Below are positions 27,736 through 38,627 of a stretch of 60,000 nt of DNA, in pieces. A model generated the notes under the pieces. That model had not been told where the DNA came from. It did no database searches and worked only from the letters and a program-made list of their open reading frames with translations. Source of the stretch: Polytrichum commune (lineage: Eukaryota > Streptophyta > Polytrichopsida > Polytrichales > Polytrichaceae). The number at the start of each line of letters is the position of its first letter. Position 1 is the stretch's first letter. A program made the translations under genes and the position numbers. Location: assembly GCA_950295325.1 (NCBI GenBank), contig OX485806.1:4466001-4526000 (forward strand), given 5' to 3'.

Positions 27736-28055
27736 TAGAAAGTGTTGTGTGGTGTGCAACTTAAGTATTATTAAGTATTTATGATTTAGTGAAACAAGGA
27801 GGAGGTGTGTGAGGCACCAACTTTATATTTGAATGGGTGGATGCTACATTAGTGGTTAAGATTGTGAGAGGCATACCGTTTAGGGATACTTGAACTATAC
27901 TTAAGGGCTAATCCACAAACTAAAAATATTTACAATAATAATTGAAAAATGCAATGCGGGTTGACATTATGGGAATGAAATAAAGAAGAGCAAGTATGAG
28001 ACTTGCGCCGGAAATCTAAAAGCCAAAAATAATACAATCCAATACAAAATGGAGT
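27736..28055. other. No recognisable feature
   Basis: AT-rich spacer between the MITE and the 3' end of the minus-strand ParB/methyltransferase-like gene. Confidence 0.4.
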
Positions 28056-28257
28056 TCAAGGAATAAATTCATCCTCACTCTCCGAAGCACTTTGATCTAT
28101 GTATCTAAGTACTCTTGGATCGTATCTCTCACGTGGACTAGAAGAGGCACTAGAGCTATGGGAGGAGTATTTGGCATAAGCTACTGCCATATCCTCGGCA
28201 TAAGAAGGAAGTCGCATGGTAGGACTAGTCGGCGAGCCGAAGTATTGATCCATCAGA
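28056..28257 (-). CDS. Probable last exon of ParB/methyltransferase-like copy A
   Basis: A minus-strand acceptor (GGTACAG|TCTGATGG) precedes a Ser/Arg-rich tail, MDQYFGSPTSPTMRLPSYAE, that ends in ASESEDEFIP and a stop. The composition suggests a disordered C-terminus. The splice phase does not match the preceding exon (28354-28548) without a stop. Either an indel lies in between or this is the start of something separate. Confidence 0.4.
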
Positions 28258-28353
28258 CTGTACCAACAGAGGAGAAATTACGATTGTTAGAATACTTCCA
28301 ATCAAATGCAACATACTCAACATTAAGTTTAAGATGACAACAAACTTACTCAC

Positions 28354-29363
28354 ATAGATTAACTGCACCCTGTTGAGGGAGGGCATCGTCGTCGTCCTCG
28401 TCAAGGTCTACAACGTGAGTTGGATCAACCCCTAGAGACTCCGAGGCTGCGACCTGTATTGGGTGCAAAATTTCTTCGTACAATTCCTTGTCTCCCTCAA
28501 GTGCCACTATTGCCCTGTTAGTAGATTGTGCTGCAAGAACCGAGGCACCTACAAAGAGCAAAATAAATGAATTAGTAGAAGGTGATTGAATTGCCTAAGT
28601 CTAGAGGCATGGGAATGTTACACAAATTACTCATACCAGTTCCAGCAGTGAGGTCACATGTAATCCCGCCTGGAGGGCTAAGGCCACTGATTAGAAGCTG
28701 GAGCAGGGACACTACCTTCTCTTTAGGGCCCCTCCAGAATGTGTCACCGTCGTTGCGCTTCAGTGCAGTATCAGAGGTGACAATGTTGAAAAGAACGTCA
28801 TCATTTGCAAGGTCAACATCTTCAAATTTGTCACTGGAAGAAATAACAAACTCCTTGGGTGGCCTAAGCAAAGGTGTGGAGAAAGATCAAACCAACACGA
28901 TTGCTTTGAATTTCAGAGTCTGGACATCAAACATAGGCCTCAAATTGTTAGCAATGTGATTGAAAGTATGAATGACTTCGAACTTGAAGAGTGGGAAATG
29001 GCTACAATTACTCACCTGCTTAGAGTTATGCATAGGGTGAGTGAGGTGTAGAGAATTAACGATGGTCCATTCCTCCTTGACCTCCAAGTTGTTGTTGTAG
29101 AGAAAGCTCAAGACCTCCTTTTTTATTTGCACACTGTCAGGATAAAATAAGAGGAGTGCGCCATCGTCGTGAAGATAGCCCTGACAAAAACCAATGGTGA
29201 ACTTGATAAAGTTCTGAACCTGCTTATTCCAATTTGGAACTTGCCCCGGAAATTCAGAAACTCCTGGGACAAGCAAACCATCAGGATACTCTGCAATGAC
29301 GAGGTCCACCGCAGCCTTATGCAACACCTTGCCGAAGAAGAAGAATTCCCTGGATGCTCCAAC
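28354..29363 (-). pseudogene. Copy A: DNA amino-methyltransferase-like domain (three exons)
   Basis: Exons run 29363-29016, 28863-28637 and 28548-28354 on the minus strand, with GT-AG borders. The first carries a motif IV-like block, AAVDLVIAEYPDG, where DPPY is expected, then HDDGALLLFYPD, typical of the strand after motif IV. The later exons give GPKEKVVSLLQLLISGL, then GGITCDLTAGTG|ASVLAA and NRAIVALEGDKELYEEIL. That is the motif I region (xxDxFxGxG, then E) found at the C-terminus of beta-class N4/N6 methyltransferases (Pfam N6_N4_Mtase). The order IV before I fits that permuted class. The join between the first two exons is out of phase, implying an indel. The altered catalytic tetrapeptide suggests loss of activity. 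Confidence 0.65.
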
Positions 29364-29399
29364 CTAAAAAGAAAAAAACCCGTGAACGGCATATCTGGA

Positions 29400-30720
29400 G
29401 AGGATGCCGTTAACGAAAAACTTGATTTTCATTACCATATCAAGCATCCTAATATGACCATTAACCAAGAATTAAATGAACGTAGCGGGTCCACCTATAT
29501 GACCAACTTGAAATTTCTAACCATATTCGGTCATCCTAAACCTATTAGTGCATATCCAGGCCATATATGAGCACCAAAAAAATAAAAATAAAAGTCCCCC
29601 GAGGGGGGTGCCGTAAACGGCAACTCTCGGGGGCACCACATATTAACCTCAAAATCTTATATTTATGAGTGTATTATGCATCCTAATATGACCATTAACC
29701 AAGCTTTAAATGACCGTAACGGGTCTGAATATATGACCAACCTGAAATTTCTAGCCATATTGACTAACCCTCAACCTTAGAGTGCATAAACATGCCATAT
29801 TCAAGCACCAAAAAATAAAAATAAAAACCCCCGAGGGGGGTGCCGTTAACGGCACCTCTCGGGGGCACCACATTTTATCCTCACAATCTGATATTTATGA
29901 GTATATTATGCATCCTTATATGACCTTCAACCAAGACCAACATCAACTTAAGGGGGTCCGAATATATGACCAACCAACAATTTCTAGCCATATTGACTTA
30001 CTCTCAACCTTAGAGTGCATAAACAGGCCATTTTCAAGCACAAAAAAAAAAAAACCCCCGAGGGGGGTGCCGTTAACGGCACCTCTCGGGGGCACCACAT
30101 TATAACCTCAAAATCTGATATTTATGAGTATATTATGCATCCTTATATGACCTTCAACCAAGACCAAAATCAACTTAAGGGGGTCCGAATATATGACGCA
30201 CCTGAAATTTATGGCCATATTGACTCATCCTCAACCTTACAGTGTGTAGACAGGCCATTTTCAAGCACCAAAAAATTCAAAAAAAAAACCCCCGAGGGGG
30301 GTGCCGTTAACGGCACCTATCGGGGGCACCACATTATAACCTCAAAATCTGATATTTATGAGTATAATTTGCATCCTTATATGACCTACAACCAAGACCA
30401 ACATCAACTTAAGGGGGTCTGAATATATGACCAACGAGCAATTTCTAGCCATATTGACTCATCCTCAACCTTACAGTGTGTAGACAGGCCATTTTCAAGC
30501 ACCAAAAAAATCAAAAAAAAAACCCCCGAGGGGGGTGCCGTTAACGGCACCTCTCGGGGGCACGACATTATAACCTGAAATTTCTAACTATATTGAGTCA
30601 TCCTTAACCATATAGTGCATAACTAGGCCATTTACAAGCACTAGATAAATTAAAAAGAAGTCATCCGAGGGGGGTGCCTTTAACGGTACCTCTTGGGGGC
30701 ACCACATTATAACCTTAAAA
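29400..30720. repeat. Palindrome-bearing tandem array 1 (unit about 232 bp) in a copy A intron
   Basis: Five units carry the dyad GGTGCCGTTAACGGCACC, or a close variant, centred near 29615, 29847, 30074, 30308 and 30542. A degenerate sixth lies near 30682. Spacing is 227-234 bp except the last, about 139. The dyad is extended by CCCCCGAG and CTCGGGGG arms into a potential hairpin of nearly 40 nt. The array fills intron 30836-29364 of the minus-strand gene. Confidence 0.95.
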
Positions 30721-30836
30721 TGAGATTTTCATTTGTATATTAAACATCCTAAGCAGACCATGGCGTTAAGGGAAAATGCATTTGGTGAATAGAGGAAGGT
30801 GAGCCGAATTGAATGGGAATTAAGTAGAATATTTAC

Positions 30837-32555
30837 CTCATTGAGAAAAGCAACCATGTCATCGTAAGTTGAAGGGAATTTATTGTGCTTTGTCTTATAA
30901 TCTAACATCCTGTGGAAGAAGTCATTAAGTAAAAGAACCCGAGGAGAAGCAGAGGAGGAGTTGTATGCCTGGGATGAAGACATTGTCTTGACAGCAGGTG
31001 GGATGAATCTGATGGGATTGGATTCACCAGCAACTCCTAGGCGAATATGCTTTAGAGCAGGTTCCCGCGGAATATGTGAGATAAGAGGGTCCGCAAGTGA
31101 ATCAGGTTGATCACCGATATCCTCTGTTACTTGAATATCTTCGTCCATTGGCTCCTCAACCACCTCAGCAGCCTTCCGCTTAGATACCTGAGGCCTACTC
31201 CCTGTAGTAGCTGTCTTGCTTTTGGAGGAGCCACCCATAGGAGGTGTAGGAGACTGTGAGACATGAACTGATGCGGCGGAAGAAGGTAAGAGAGGTTGGA
31301 TGGAGTCCCTGAGTGCGATGTCAAATGGAGGAGGCTTCTTGAACGGACAGTCCAAATACCATCCGCACTGTTGAAAATGGATTGGATCCCATGTCCTTAT
31401 AATTGCAGTAGTGAACATGGAATCATGGCTTTCGATATCCAGGTAGTTAGGGAAGAAAACGGGTACCTTAGAGATGGCCTTCCTTGGCAGGAGAACGTAC
31501 CGAAAGTACCTGTAAAGGACCCTGTGGACAGCTTGAATGAAGAAAGGTTGCTTGTCCAGGGTGTTGTTCTTGTGAGCGCCGTTATCTCCACCTAATTCAA
31601 CAAAGAATGCAATCTTCCAAAGTTGACACCTCATAGCCTCCACGTAATCGAAAATAGTTAGGATCAGATCTTCGCCATGGGGATTGTAGTCAACAACTTC
31701 TCCAAGATTTGTGAGAACACCCGAGAAGAGCTCCTCAGCCTCCACCGCAATCTGATGTCATGCGCAATTAGATATAGTATGAAAGGTTAAGGTTGATTTC
31801 CATAGCTCATTACTGGACATGCAATGACAACATGAACTTTGAGATGAATGCTCACCTGCGCCCACCATGTTGCACGATTAAGCCATTCCGGGAACTTGGA
31901 GTCGGCGAAGGCAATCTTGGGAAAGCGATGCGCATCCCGGATTGCCGCAGAGGAGTTCCACCTCTGGAGCCACTTAACCATCATTCTTGAAGGCATCGCT
32001 GAAGTAGCTAGCATATATAATTTGTCTTGAAGCATCTCAGGTTCATCAAACTTCTCATAATGAGCCTTCACTTCCTATAGAAAAGCAGGAGTTAATTTGG
32101 GATCCGCGACAGACAAATGCTTCCTGAGCTCCGTGACAAGCTTATCCTCCACCTTCTTCACAGCTTTCCTAACTCATTCCTCTGCATTACGCTCCGTCCA
32201 ATTGCTAGAATCTGGGTTCTTCATCTTGTACTTGTCTTCAGCGGCATGGACAACTTCTGCAATCTCTTGTTATAGGTCAAACAAACAATACAATCAGTTA
32301 CATGAATTACATATGCATAATTCAAATGACACGATAATATTAGAGGTTGAGATTACCTGGTAAATGACCGCATTGAGACCTTCAACGGTGAAGGTGAACC
32401 ATGTGCGATGTTTCCCAGCCTGCTTCTTCCTTGCAGCCTCCAACATAGTCGGACATACTAAACCCTCAAAGTAGGATAGTGGCTAGGGTGCTAGATTCTG
32501 TATGCGAAATAGCTTGTGAACTAGGTTTGTGGTGACGTGTAATTTTTTATTCTTC
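30837..32555 (-). pseudogene. Copy A: central exons of the ParB/methyltransferase-like gene
   Basis: Minus-strand exons 32555-32357, 32263-31856 and 31751-30837 join in phase through GT-AG borders. The region lies between the ParB-like and methyltransferase-like domains. It contains FPKIAFADSKFPEWLNRATW, which parallels YPKIVFTKPKSFVPSCYTMK in copy B. A long low-complexity part follows (Ser/Pro-rich, with SKRKAAEVVEEP as a possible nuclear signal). Three in-frame stops interrupt it: TAG at 32485-32483, TGA at 32176-32174 and TAG at 32077-32075. The last exon alone is open for 305 codons. No known domain is recognised here; the homology to copy B is what supports it. Confidence 0.6.
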
Positions 32556-32629
32556 CTGGAAAACCAAAATATATATTAGAATGATGCATGACTAAAAACA
32601 AAATTCAAAAGCATGGATTAGGATCTTAC

Positions 32630-33185
32630 CAATTAACTTCGTGCAGAGCGGCTATCACGGATGGAACGTCTCCTCTAGGTTCAAGAATTACACCCTCAAC
32701 ACAGAAATGCCAATTAATATCATGAGTGTGAAATTGCTCAATGATAGGCATCCATGCTTAAAGCCGATGGTTCCCATCCCAAACCATGAACATCTTATTA
32801 GAAAATATCTTCAAATCGTCATCTGCAAGAAGCTTCTTCTCAAATTCGTCATTCACCTCCTTCCACTCCGAAAACCACTAGGCAACCACATTGGGTGTCA
32901 CATCATTGGTGTGTCCATGGTGGTCCTCCAATGCCACATAAAAGAAACCACACCCCTCCATGTAGTCATCAATCATAAAATGAGTAGCAAGTTGAGATAC
33001 ATCATTATTAAGAAACGGTCTCACAACAGGAAGAGGCATCATGCGACAAAGATGGATAAAGAGACGACCCTTTTGTTTTGGTTGCCATTTAAGTTTCTCA
33101 AGCCTAGATGCGGTTGGAACGCTCTCCTTAATGACAAGGTCGTGAAGCTTGAGTTTCAAGTGTCCATCTGTAAGGCGGACTTCAT
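32630..33185 (-). pseudogene. Copy A: ParB-like domain exon
   Basis: The exon opens at an acceptor TTTGTTCAG|AT (phase 1) and reads DEVRLTDGHLKLKLHDLVIK, then CRMMPLPVVRPFLNNDVS, then MFMVWDGNHRLKAW (about 32790-32755). The last matches the DGxHR-x-A signature of ParB/sulfiredoxin-fold proteins. It exits at TTG|GTAAG in phase 2 into the next exon. One in-frame TAG at 32880-32878 interrupts it. ParB domains in bacteria bind palindromic parS sites or act as nucleases, and several bacterial and phage proteins fuse them to N4/N6 methyltransferases. Function in this eukaryotic setting is unknown. Confidence 0.6.
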
Positions 33186-36109
33186 CTGAACAAAGGTCTT
33201 AGCATCAAAATACATTAGAAGTGATAAGAACTTGTCCTTAACTCCAAACAATTAAACTAAAGCGCACTCCTAAACCTTAAAATCAGATCAATAACCAAAA
33301 CCTGAAGCTTCATAATCAAACAAAGAAAAAAAACCCATTGAGGGCCACCTATAAGCGCAACGAGAAACCTCAAACCATATTCAGTTATACTAAGCCATAC
33401 TCAGTTATCCTAATGTATAGAATACATAAACAGGCCATATACAAGCAACAAAAAAATTAAAAAAAATACCCCCAAGGGAGTGCCGTTAACGGCACCTCTT
33501 GGGGGCACCACATTATAACCTCAAAATCTGATATTTATGAGTATATTATGCATCCTTATATGACCTTCAACCAATACTAAAATCAACTTAAGGGGGTCTG
33601 AGTATATGACCCACCTGAAAATTCTAGCCATATTGACTCATCCTCAACCTTACAGTGTGTAGACAAGCATTCAAGCACCAAAAAAATCAAAAAAAAAAGC
33701 TCCCGAGGGGGGTGCCGTTAACGGCACCCCTCGGGGGCACCGCATTTTATCCTCACAATCTGATATTTATGAGTATATTATGCATCCTTATATGACCTTC
33801 AACCAAGACTAAAATCAACTTAAGGGGTCCGAGTATATGACCAACCAGCAATTTCTAGCCATATTGACTTACCCTCAACCTTAGAGTGCATAAACAGGCC
33901 ATTTTCAAGCACCATAAAAATAAAAATAAAAACCCCCGAAGGGGGTGCCGTTAACGGCACCTCTCGGGGGCACCATAGTTTATCCTCACAATCTGATATT
34001 TATGAGTATATTATGCATCCTTATATGACCTTCAACCAAGACCAAAATGAACTTAAGAGGGTCCGAATATATGACCCACCTACAATTTCTAACCATATTG
34101 ACTTACCCTCAACCTTAGTGTGCATAAACAGGCCATTTTCAAGCACCAAAAAAATAAAAATAAAGACCCCCGAGGGGGGTGCCGTTAATGGCACCTCTCG
34201 GGGGCACCACATTACAACCTCAAAATCTGATATTTATAAGTATATTGTGCATCCTTATATGACCTTCAACCAAGACCAAGATCAACTTAAGAGGGTCCGA
34301 GTACATGACCCACCTGCAATTATTGGCCATATTGACTTACCCTCAACATTAGAGTGCATAAACAAACCATTTTCAAGCAGCAAAAAAATTAAAAAAAAGA
34401 CCCCCCAAGGGGGTGCCGTTAACGGCACCCCTCGGGGGCACCACATTATAACCTCAAAATCTGATATTTATGAGTATATTATGCATGCTTATATGACCTT
34501 CAACCAAGACCAAAATCAACTTAAGGGGGTCCGAGTATATGACCCACCTAAAATTTCTGGCCATATTGACTTACCCTCAATCTTAGAGTGCATAAACAAG
34601 CCATTTTCAAGCACCAAAAGAATAAAAAAAAGACCCCCAAAGGGGGTGCCGTTAACGGCACCTCTCGAGGGCACCACATTACAAACTAAAAATCTGATAT
34701 TTATGAGTATATTGTGCATTATTATATGACCTTCAACCAAGACCAAAATCAACTTAAGGGGGTCCGAATATATGACCCACCTTCAATTTCTATCCATATT
34801 GACTTACCCTCAACCTTACAGTATGTGGACATGCCATTTTCAAGCACTAAAAAAATCAAAAACAAAACCCCCGAGGGAGGTGCCGTTAACGGCACCTCTT
34901 GGGGGCACCACATTATAACGTCACAATCTGAACTTCACTCTCATATCAAGCACCTTGTTCTGTCCTTCAACGAAGACCAAAATGAACTTAGGGGGTCCGA
35001 GTATATGACCCACCTGCAATTTCTAGCCATATTGACTCATCTTCAATTTTGTAGTGTATAGACAGGCCATTATCAAGCACCAAAATAATAATAAAATAAA
35101 CCCCTGAGGGGGGTGCCGTTAACGGCACCTCTCGGGGGCACCACATTACAAACTCAAAATCTGATATTTATGAGTATATTGTGCATTCTTATATGACCTT
35201 CAACCAAGACCAAAATCAACTTAAGGGGGGCCGAATATATGACGCACCTGAATTTTATGGCCATATTGACTCATCCTCAACCTTACAGTGTGTAGACAGG
35301 CCATTTTCAAGCACCAAAAAAATAAAAAATAAACCCCCGAGGGGGGTGCCATTAACGGCACCTCTCGAGGGCACCACATTATAACCTCACAATCTGATAT
35401 TTATGAGTATATTATAGATCCTTATATGACCTTCAACCAAGACCAAAATCAACTTAAGGGGGTCCGAGTATATAACCCACCTAAAATTTCTAGCCATATT
35501 GAGTCATCCTCAACCTTACAGTGTGTAGACAGGCCATTTTCAAGCACCAAAAAAATAAAAATAAAACCCCCGAGGGGGGTGCCGTTAACGGCACCTTTCG
35601 GGGGCACCACATTGTATCCTCACAATCTGAACTTCACTAGCATATCAAGCATCATGTTCTGTCCTTCAACCAAGACCAAATTGAAGTTAGGTGGTCCGAA
35701 TATATGAACCTGAGTCTCTGCTGGACACTTCGGGTTCCATCCTCGGCCTCCAAATCCTACCTCACCTTACAATCAAACCCTCAACAACAAAACCCTTCCA
35801 CACCCTCGGGGGCACCCTAGAGCTCCAAAAGATTCCCTCAATTTTCAAAGTTGACTTCACTCCTTGGCTTTACCTTCAAACCCTAAACCCGTAAACCTTT
35901 GGACCCACTCGGGTGCACCCTAGGGCTCTAGAAAGATTCCCTCAATATCGAAATTTGACTGCACTACTAAGCCATACAATCACTTCCGGAGGGGTGCCCT
36001 TGACGGGTCCTATTCTTTGGCTACTCTAAGCCCACCACTTTTTGGGCTAACTTCTATTCCACGTCTAAATTCTTTCAAAATTGTCAAGTTTAGGGTCCGA
36101 GGAACCAAC
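33186..36109 (-). other. First intron of copy A
   Basis: The donor is GAAG|GTTGGTTCC at 36109 and the acceptor TTTGTTCAG ends at 33186; both sides are phase 1 and join as Glu-Asp. About three quarters of this 2.9 kb intron is the palindrome-bearing array 2. The remainder (35626-36109) has a short duplication around CCTCGGGGGCACCCTAGAGC / CTCGGGTGCACCCTAGGGC. Confidence 0.6.
33440..35625. repeat. Palindrome-bearing tandem array 2 (ten units of about 232 bp)
   Basis: Dyad centres near 33487, 33719, 33952, 34186, 34420, 34653, 34887, 35121, 35353 and 35586 give a very regular 232-235 bp period. Each unit has the GTTAAC-centred hairpin, a stretch beginning CTGATATTTATGAGTATATT, another with ACCAAGACCAAAATCAACTT, and a poly-A tract. 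The dyad is mostly kept, with variants such as GTTAAT and ATTAAC. Long frames across it (34013-34729) arise from the repeat and are not genes. Confidence 0.97.
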
Positions 36110-36449
36110 CTTCTGGTTTCATCAAGCTCGTCTCTTCAACCTCTTCCTCGCCACTCTCCTCCTGCGATGCTGGATTGGATGCGGGATTGGACTCTGTCTC
36201 CACATCCTTTGATGATTCTCGACACTGTGATCCTGGGCTCTTGGATTTTGAGGGACCCAGAGATTCGTCTATCGTCGATAATGGTCCGTTCTCCTCAGTG
36301 TCGTCAAAATCTAAAACTTTGTTAATTCCACTAGTGTCATATGTTTCAGGCGCCACCTTCTTCCTCCCCATCCTGCTCGACTTCAATTTCTTAGTGCTAC
36401 TGAAATATAACTTCCCTCTCTTCTTTCTCCTCTTGATAGGGGCCTGCAT
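36110..36449 (-). CDS. Copy A: first coding exon with nuclear-localisation-like cluster
   Basis: The minus-strand ATG at 36449 begins MQAPIKRRKKRGKLYFSS and continues through RMGRKKVAPE, two basic clusters typical of nuclear signals. An acidic Ser/Glu-rich tail follows (EESGEEEVEE). The exon ends GAAG|GTTGG in phase 1, which fits the ParB-like exon at 33185. No domain is recognised. Confidence 0.55.
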
Positions 36450-36699
36450 GTCACGTGTCACCCTTCCTGTGCATGTCTACTCCAACACTCGCAAACCCTC
36501 CCGTCAATCAAACACGTCTTACGCCTCTCATGAAATTCATAACTTTTGACACTAAGTGAAAGGATATGAGTTTCACGAAATCTAAGACAAGACTTTCCAG
36601 GTGTGACATTCATTTATTTAATGCCTAATTGGGATTTCATTATACTTCCTATTCATGTCCTGAAATGTCATGCCTAATTATGATTTCAGGCTTTATATC

Positions 36700-36935
36700 G
36701 GCGCCAACTAATAATATGTAATTGCCTGTCAAGTAGTATGTCTACCATGACTTGTACTCTCTTATTTTGTATATCGTGACAGTGTTACAAATTTTAAAAA
36801 TATTAATGTTACTCTCGTTTAGAGTACCTCCGTCATGTGGAGCTTGTGCATCGCAGTTCTCTTTTGGCAGCACATTCCTAATAAATAGGTAGCCCACAAT
36901 GTTGAAATTCCTCTTTCATATTTCCATTGTAATAC
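36700..36935 (+). repeat. Direct repeat D, copy 1
   Basis: It shares ordered blocks with 37620-37875: TGTCAAGTAG(T/A)ATGTCTACCATGACTTG, TATATC(G/T)TGACAG, TTCC(T/A)AATAAATAGGT and CCCACAATGTTGA followed by CTCTT(T/C)CATATTTCCAT. Each copy lies just upstream of an open frame. Confidence 0.7.
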
Positions 36936-37107
36936 ATTCTAATCCTTCATGCTACAGTTTGTCACAATTTACATAAATACATATTGACTCTATATTGATC
37001 TAACAGGTTATCAAATATTCTAAGTGCATTGGTGTCTACCCTAAGTGTATATAATACCCGATTACTTGTACCCATTCCTTCATGTAATCTACTCATATTC
37101 TTCTCAA

Positions 37108-37527
37108 ATGGGTACTGACGCAAGTCCCCCCAACCTTCCTCCGTCAGGTGCTCCTAGTTCCTCTGGAATTCACACCAAGTTGACCATTGATGGTTCTTCA
37201 GATGTCAACATCATTAAGATTGCCAACCCACATGACTGCTCAGTTCCTCCGGCTGTTGTCGTTCACACTCCTCAACCACATACTCCATCTTTGCAGGCAG
37301 ATGTTGCAACGCTGAAAGAGGACAAGTCTACTTTACAAACTCATGCCTATTCTAGAGCAGGGGTTATTAAACCAGACACTTACTCTAGATCCCTGTTTAG
37401 GAATGCCCAAGGTCAGAAACTCGATTGCGCAGCATGCACTGCAGTTCATAGTTTGGGGATTGACCATTGTCATAAACATGACGGTGACAAATATGGCAAA
37501 GGGCCCCATAAGCGTATTCGTCGTTAA
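37108..37527 (+). CDS. Hypothetical protein with small Cys/His cluster
   Basis: The frame reads from ATG at 37108 (MGTDASPPNLPPSGAPSSSG). It has a Ser/Pro-rich N-terminal half and a C-terminal block CAACTAVHSLGIDHCHKHDG, a possible zinc-binding cluster, ending in basic residues HKRIRR. It lies between the two copies of direct repeat D and upstream of another frame of similar low-complexity style. It may be an exon or an independent small gene. No family recognised. Confidence 0.4.
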   Translation: MGTDASPPNLPPSGAPSSSGIHTKLTIDGSSDVNIIKIANPHDCSVPPAVVVHTPQPHTPSLQADVATLKEDKSTLQTHAYSRAGVIKPDTYSRSLFRNAQGQKLDCAACTAVHSLGIDHCHKHDGDKYGKGPHKRIRR

Positions 37528-37619
37528 TAACAATGTTGCATTCTAATGTTTGGAATTTCCTATTCATGAGGTACTATCCTGTTTAGTATATATGCATGTT
37601 ATTGGATTCTACTATTTGA

Positions 37620-37875
37620 AAATAAATACTATCTTGTCAAGTAGAATGTCTACCATGACTTGACTGATATAATTTGGTATATCTTGACAGTCTTTCTGCT
37701 CCCTTTCAGACTCCTTGGTTTAGGGTGGGTCATTTTTAGAAGTATTTATTCATGCTTTCCTTCATCTTTCATCCGTCATTTGGATCTGTCCATCATTGTT
37801 GTCTTTGGCCATTCATTTCCAATAAATAGGTTTCCCACAATGTTGAGAAACCTCTTCCATATTTCCATCACCGCG
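37620..37875 (+). repeat. Direct repeat D, copy 2
   Basis: See 36700-36935: same blocks in the same order. It precedes the frame starting near 37862-37897. This could be a duplicated leader or promoter. Confidence 0.7.
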
Positions 37876-38516
37876 CAAGGCCTCATTCCCCTCATCATGG
37901 CTCATGTGCCTGCTAACGGAGAAGTCGGTATGGCAATCCTCAGAGCCGATGGAGAGAGAGTCCCACTTACCTTTCGCATGGATGACAGCGGACTAGCTTA
38001 CGTGACGTCCCAACGTCTAAGTATTCGGTTCGGTTTCAGAGCGGACACTATTGTTGTTGACGAGGATATTTTTGATGTTGTCATGTCTGAGCTTACACAT
38101 ACCCTAGGTCGCATTTCGCATCGTGATGAGAACAATAACATGTTTTGGACTCTTCATCCAGGTAGTTACTGAGTCTATGGCCTCACTGAATCTCAGATGG
38201 CTGCTTCTACTGAGATCCTCACTCCTCGCTCTTCCTCTACCTGCACCATTCAAACTCCTCTGCCACGTGATGTGAAGGTCAAGCTCGAACCCGGTCTCGA
38301 GACGCCTATTGTAGACAACTCTAGAGTAGAATCTGTAATTACACTTTCTTCAGATGATGAGGTCAATCCCACCAAGCCCCCGCCTCAGGTTATAGTTGGT
38401 GGGGACGCTCCTAAAGTATATCCTTTGTCGCAAGATACTGTTAGCATAGTACCATTATTAAAACAACTTGCAGCAATGCCGGGAAAAAAAACATTCTTAA
38501 AAAAATAGACTACTCG
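37862..38516 (+). pseudogene. Hypothetical gene with SUMO-type motifs, broken
   Basis: The reading MAHVPANGEVGMAILRADGE...HPGSY runs to a TGA at 38170-38172. It continues in the same frame as MAASTEILTPRSSS with VKVKLEPGLE (a sumoylation-like consensus) and VESVITLSSDDE (a typical SUMO-interacting motif). At the A8 run (about 38487-38494) the frame shifts. The next frame carries on as DYSVIRHERVEYLPALFDGA into the segment split by the 38628 insertion. It reads as one decayed coding region with one in-frame stop and one homopolymer frameshift. Function unknown. Confidence 0.5.
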
Positions 38517-38627
38517 GTGATTAGACACGAGAGGGTAGAGTACCTTCCTGCTCTGTTCGATGGTGCTGTCATCTTCGAGTTGCCACCCGTTGGTCACACG
38601 GCCGCACGGTCACAGGCCAAGTCTATG
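38495..38627 (+). pseudogene. Zinc-cluster protein gene, part before the LTR insertion
   Basis: The open reading VEYLPALFDGAVIFELPPVG...SQAKSM ends exactly at the insertion point. Removing 38628-41284 and one 5 bp duplication rejoins it in frame to QEMDKRYDGHVWTKTITTN at 41287. Confidence 0.65.

Noticed and set aside
34013-34729. 238-codon open frame through the satellite
   Set aside because: It merely reads three units of the 232 bp repeat, and the predicted protein is the same block repeated.
29400-35625. CRISPR-like appearance of the regularly spaced palindromic repeats
   Set aside because: The sequence between palindromes repeats too, with the same 232 bp period. No unique spacers or cas genes exist and the setting is a eukaryotic intron.
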